Below, piece by piece: positions 5,715 through 6,911 of a stretch of 6,911 nucleotides of DNA (position 1 is its first letter; each line of letters opens with the position of its first letter). The notes beneath the pieces were generated by a model. The model was not told the DNA's origin, searched no databases, and saw only the letters and a list, made by a program, of their open reading frames with translations. The DNA is from Sphingopyxis sp. Its GTDB lineage: Bacteria > Pseudomonadota > Alphaproteobacteria > Sphingomonadales > Sphingomonadaceae. The stretch covers positions 1-6,911 of the forward strand of contig JAAUPH010000129.1 in assembly GCA_012035435.1 (NCBI GenBank), given 5' to 3'. The translations under genes were made by a program, and so were the position numbers.

Positions 5715-6137
5715 TCACTTTCGATATGAATACCGCTTAGGCCGCCCCTCAATGACAACCAGGTCATCCCCCAGCAGCTTGCGCAGCCCGTAGGACATAT
5801 CGGTGCCGATGGTGCGGAGACGCTGTTGCGGCGGCGGTGTGATGCCAGAGCGGGCAATGGCGAGTGTTGCGATCTCGGTTGCCGACAAAGGCCGGTCAGC
5901 CTCGCGCAGCACTTGAAGCGCATACTGAAACCCGTCGCCCTTGCGTCGCCAGCGGATCGGCGCGCGTGGTTCAATGGGCTTGACTGTATCGGGCGACCAA
6001 TGCGGCTCGAACATGCGGATGACGGCAGCGATATGGCTTAGGTCGGTGACAATGGCGTCAGTCGCACCCTTGGCTTGAAGGCCCAGCAACAGCGCATATC
6101 GGCGCTCCAATCCAGTGACGACATGCGAACGGGCCAT
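5715..6137 (-). CDS. Probable winged-helix protein of unknown function (IS passenger)
   Basis: A 140-aa protein. Residues 1-45 (VTGLERRYALLLGLQAKGA, then TDLSHIAAVIRMFEP) form a helical N-terminal part. A proline-rich linker (50-60) follows. The C-terminal 68-140 has a winged-helix look: FQYALQVLREADRPLSATEI, a middle TIGTDMSYGLRKL, and a final wing LVVIEGRPKRYSY. This order (helix, 'P.S..EI', helix, arginine/lysine-rich recognition segment, beta wing) suits a small DNA-binding protein. I recall similar unnamed proteins in sphingomonads. Start: ATG at 6137, 43 bp inside the right end of the element; no strong ribosome site, though GATAAT about ten bases upstream could be a -10, which would make a very short leader. 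It probably forms an operon with the 47-aa gene. No function is assigned. Confidence 0.75.
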   Translation of the reverse strand: MARSHVVTGLERRYALLLGLQAKGATDAIVTDLSHIAAVIRMFEPHWSPDTVKPIEPRAPIRWRRKGDGFQYALQVLREADRPLSATEIATLAIARSGITPPPQQRLRTIGTDMSYGLRKLLGDDLVVIEGRPKRYSYRK

Positions 6138-6180
6138 GCCGCATTATCCCGCAATGCACCGGGCAAGCCTATGGGAGAGT

Positions 6181-6204
6181 TTCTGCGCTTGCTACCTAAT
6201 ACTG
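6181..6204 (-). repeat. Right terminal inverted repeat (IRR)
   Basis: Read inward on the minus strand this begins CAGTATTAGGTAGCAAGCGC and continues AGAA. It matches IRL at 20 of 24 positions with no gaps. Confidence 0.82.
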
Positions 6205-6212
6205 GAAATATA
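6205..6212. repeat. Right target-site duplication
   Basis: GAAATATA, identical to 2822-2829. It lies only 10 bp beyond the stop codon of the response regulator, which reads toward the element, so the insertion left that gene intact. Confidence 0.8.
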
Positions 6213-6221
6213 CGGATAAGG

Positions 6222-6692
6222 TCAGCCGACGGCTTGCTCAGGTCCGTTGACTTCGTTCAGCATCGACAGGCCTGCGACCGGCGGCGGTACCTCGCCGCGG
6301 CACAACTTGGCCTCCATCGCACGCAATGCCGCGATCAATATGCCCGGCCCGACCGGCTTTCGCAGCAGGCCGAAGGCATAGGGCGCGGCGGCTCCGGCTT
6401 CCAAACCACTGACCAGCAGCACCGCAACACCCCGATCATGCGCCAGCCGCGCTACATCCTGACCGCCAATTGCGCCCGCAATATTCAAATCGAGGACGAC
6501 CGCGTCAATTTCACGCTCGGCCAGCACCGCCACGGCTGCCTCGCCGGTGTTGACTGTCGCTACCACATCATAACCCGCATGCTTCAAATCGACCTCGTGC
6601 GCGAACGCGATGATCACGTCGTCTTCCACGACCAACAGGCGCGTCAGGCACGCGGGCTTTTTCGAAGATTTGGAGCGGCGGGAGAAGAGCAT
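6222..6692 (-). CDS. Single-domain response regulator (receiver protein)
   Basis: A 156-aa cytosolic receiver of a two-component phosphorelay, without an output domain. After a basic N-terminal tail (SRRSKSSKK) comes LLVVEDD (acid pocket Asp24, Asp25). The phosphoacceptor is Asp68 in DAVVLDLNI, the conserved Ser/Thr is Ser95 in VLLVSG, and the conserved Lys is Lys112 in LLRKP. All receiver key residues are present. The tail after about 125 is short and non-domain-like, so it probably acts through protein contact or as a phosphate shuttle. A GTG nine bases upstream is also in frame, but GAGG stands eight bases before the ATG at 6692, which is preferred. It reads toward ampG; the element now separates them. 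The partner kinase is not in the window. Confidence 0.88.
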   Translation of the reverse strand: MLFSRRSKSSKKPACLTRLLVVEDDVIIAFAHEVDLKHAGYDVVATVNTGEAAVAVLAEREIDAVVLDLNIAGAIGGQDVARLAHDRGVAVLLVSGLEAGAAAPYAFGLLRKPVGPGILIAALRAMEAKLCRGEVPPPVAGLSMLNEVNGPEQAVG

Positions 6693-6816
6693 TGCTATCA
6701 CCTCTTTTCCGCGCCATGACCGGGCGCACCGTTTCGTTCAAGCTGCGGAATGCATGGCCGCCCGATCCGTGCCATTATTGGTGACAGTCGTTGCCTAAAA
6801 GCTTCACCACCGCTCT

Positions 6817-6845
6817 TTGTTTCATTTGGACTGACGAAAGATAAT
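6817..6845 (+). promoter_or_regulatory. Possible promoter for a rightward gene at the window edge
   Basis: TTGTTT and GATAAT are 17 bases apart. The -10 fits the consensus at five of six positions, the -35 at three. If used, transcription would start near 6852, which is past the GTG at 6848. So either the promoter or the proposed start is wrong. The rest of 6702-6816 shows no other clear feature. Confidence 0.25.
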
Positions 6846-6847
6846 CT

Positions 6848-6911
6848 GTGCCGCGCGATAACTCCGACAAGCCCCAGCGCTCGCCCCGGACGGACCCGCG
6901 TGCGCCGGCCT
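6848..6911 (+). CDS. Possible 5' end of a gene running off the window
   Basis: From GTG at 6848 the frame stays open to the window edge, reading MPRDNSDKPQRSPRTDPRAP. This Arg/Pro/Asp-rich, disordered start resembles the N-terminal tails of some sphingomonad RNA-modifying enzymes such as pseudouridine synthases, but 21 codons are too few to decide. The ribosome site is weak (GAAAG). Sequence is divergent from the response regulator gene. Confidence 0.25.
   Translation, partial: MPRDNSDKPQRSPRTDPRAPA

Larger units (their letters stand above)
2830..6204 (+). mobile_element. Complete IS1595-family element with five passenger genes
   Basis: The 3,375-bp element is bounded by 24-bp imperfect inverted repeats and flanked by identical 8-bp direct repeats. 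It encodes a full-length zinc-ribbon/DDE transposase of the IS1595 (ISXO2-like) family. A plain IS1595 element is roughly 0.7-1.1 kb; the rest here is passenger DNA. Contents in order are a 338-aa membrane coiled-coil protein (+), a 78-aa DUF6471-like protein (-), the transposase (+), a 74-aa protein (+), and a 47-aa and a 140-aa protein (-). All frames are intact, which with the perfect duplication suggests a recent and possibly active insertion. It lies between a response regulator gene and ampG. Confidence 0.85.

Noticed and set aside
5564..5974. Long minus-strand frame upstream of the 47-aa protein
   Set aside because: The upstream 89 codons lie within the 140-aa gene in another frame and are not protein-like. 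Only the part from 5707 is kept.
6075..6719. 214-aa plus-strand frame opposite the response regulator
   Set aside because: It crosses the right end of the element and the target duplication, and it is antisense to two well-supported genes.

Overview
The window looks like chromosome of a sphingomonad-type alphaproteobacterium (Sphingomonadales). The evidence is the GC-rich coding sequence, a FolC C-terminus that converges on a long AmpG-type muropeptide permease, and an IS1595-family transposase of the kind I associate with this group. The taxonomic placement rests on protein style alone; no database search was possible.

Layout. Positions 1 to about 620 do not read as one locus. They are a run of gene fragments: the 3' end of a sugar ABC permease on the minus strand with one frameshift, then two short plus-strand fragments in different frames. 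These abut the C-terminal third of folC (about 619-1059) without any start. This is most simply a chimeric contig end, or less likely a scrap-heap of rearranged DNA. From folC onward the sequence is coherent: folC and ampG converge with 5 bp between their stops. Beyond ampG lies an insertion, and beyond that a single-domain response regulator (6222-6692, minus). At the right edge a possible gene start on the plus strand runs off the window.

The centre (2830-6204) is a complete 3,375-bp mobile element of the IS1595 family. It has 24-bp imperfect inverted ends (20 of 24 matching) and an 8-bp direct repeat, GAAATATA, on both sides. It sits in the gap between the response regulator and ampG, which would be about 109 bp apart without it. 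Besides the transposase it carries five passenger genes: a 338-aa membrane-anchored coiled-coil protein, a 78-aa DUF6471-like small protein divergent from the transposase, a 74-aa protein behind the transposase, and a minus-strand pair of 140 aa (probable winged helix) and 47 aa.

How the parts may work together. The DUF6471-like gene and the transposase are read away from a shared, AT-rich 100-bp region full of nested inverted repeats. One 9-bp sequence, TGATGACAT, lies at the start of both genes. This suggests that the small protein is a repressor or switch for transposition. The membrane protein and the 140/47-aa pair are passengers of unknown role; a host-benefit or defence function is possible but nothing in the sequence proves it. 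A 12-bp copy of the right-end repeat inside the left end may be an extra transposase-binding site or a relic of an earlier end.
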